Origin: an uncultured Bacteroides sp.
GTDB lineage: Bacteria > Bacteroidota > Bacteroidia > Bacteroidales > Bacteroidaceae
Length of the DNA stretch: 40,758 bases
Direction of reading: 5' to 3'
Assembly (NCBI GenBank): GCA_947646015.1
Contig: CANSEY010000034.1
Span: 1-40,758, forward strand
Shown: positions 40,446 through 40,758 of the stretch, in pieces
Layout of the letters: each line of letters opens with the position of its first letter
How positions within the stretch are numbered: the stretch's first letter is position 1
Notes under the pieces: generated by a model
Told to the model about the DNA's origin: nothing
The model's input: the letters and a program-made list of their open reading frames with translations, nothing else
Database searches by the model: none
Translations under genes and position numbers: made by a program

Positions 40446-40706
40446 TGTAAGTCTCCGATAAAATCTCCGCTATCTTGTTGTTTTTTTTTACTCGATCTTT
40501 GTCTAGAAAGGGATTATACGAAAAATGAGCAAAGAAGAATTCTTAGAAATTCTATCTCGTCAACAACGTAGTGGCTTGACGATAAAAGGCTTCTGTGTTA
40601 ACGATACCTATACTGAATCGACTTTTTACTGTTGGAAAGGAAAGTTTGGACTCTCAACATCAAACTAGGCTCTAATGAAAAATATACTATAAACAGAAAA
40701 TTGCTA
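40446..40706 (+). mobile_element. IS66-type left end with truncated first gene
   Basis: Starts with TGTAAGTCTCCGATAAA, the form of IS66-family ends, and CTCGATCT at +45. It contains only a short tnpA-like gene (40525-40668) before a second IS66 end begins at 40707, so it is a decayed or interrupted copy. Confidence 0.65.
40525..40668 (+). pseudogene. Truncated IS66-family accessory protein TnpA
   Basis: A 47-residue frame (MSKEEFLEILSRQQRSGLTI, ending with FYCWKGKFGL) that matches the N-terminal helix-turn-helix of IS66 TnpA proteins, which are about 110-120 residues. It stops early at a TAG, and the tnpB and tnpC genes that should follow are absent. It lies 79 bases inside the element's left end. 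Confidence 0.7.
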
Positions 40707-40758
40707 TGTAAGCCCCCGATAAAGTACCCGTTGTCTTTGTATCTTTAAGTCTCGATCT
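40707..40758 (+). mobile_element. Left end of a second IS66-family element (partial)
   Basis: TGTAAGCCCCCGATAAA agrees with the first end at 24 of 31 positions over 31 bases, and CTCGATCT lies at +44 as in the first copy. The element continues beyond the window. Confidence 0.7.

Overview
The window reads as chromosomal DNA of a gut Bacteroides or close relative. The reasons are two tandem SusC/SusD pairs, lipoproteins with Bacteroidota-type lipoboxes, and more than twenty copies of the Bacteroidota sigma-ABfr -7 box (TAnnTTTG), almost all placed 30-100 bases upstream of a start codon. The left two thirds look like ordinary moderate-GC chromosome. From about 33 kb the DNA becomes AT-rich, with long non-coding gaps and accessory genes.

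Layout. 0-3.9 kb: a GNAT acetyltransferase, an intact IS256-family insertion sequence (681-2025, 9-bp target duplication) sitting in the U-tract of the GNAT terminator, an SDR oxidoreductase, a short promoter-terminator unit and a hexapeptide acyltransferase. 4.4-7 kb: a secreted alpha/beta hydrolase, a MATE exporter and a small conserved protein. 7.1-12.6 kb: a TonB-dependent-receptor-like barrel, an MBL-fold hydrolase, an AlkD-like remnant, a toxin-antitoxin-like pair (small basic protein overlapping a GNAT) and a DUF3788 protein. 13.1-16.6 kb: a two-gene DUF3857/transglutaminase operon in which the second protein has lost the catalytic Cys. 16.8-22.8 kb: an AraC/GyrI regulator, DJ-1/PfpI protein, DinB-like protein, lipoprotein, a structured RNA resembling 6S RNA, a winged-helix protein, acyltransferase-3 and a Crp/Fnr regulator. 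23-32.8 kb: two susCD pairs, all on the minus strand, without visible glycoside hydrolases or a dedicated sensor. 33.1-36.5 kb: twin XRE regulators and an AbiH-family abortive-infection protein separated by a 1-kb gap full of palindromic repeats. 36.7-40.3 kb: a membrane protein, AraC regulator, TPR protein and a compact RiPP locus. 40.4 kb to the end: two direct IS66-type left ends.

The two most interesting signals. First, an unannotated 38-residue precursor peptide (40142-40258, minus strand) lies directly upstream of a radical SAM/SPASM maturase. It has a strong Shine-Dalgarno, a terminator-like hairpin between it and the maturase, and a core made of two C...KPxGR modules. This looks like a new RiPP system. 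Second, several intergenic regions hold arrays of short units repeated at exactly 22 or 23 bp. Two arrays 30 kb apart (4022-4111 and 34332-34423) align unit by unit (NTATAG, then CGCAAG 11 bases on) and are mirror-symmetric overall, so they appear to be a dispersed repeat family of unknown function. Two further arrays (12843-12908 and 34685-34758) share the period but not the sequence.

All family names are from reading the translations. No database search was run.
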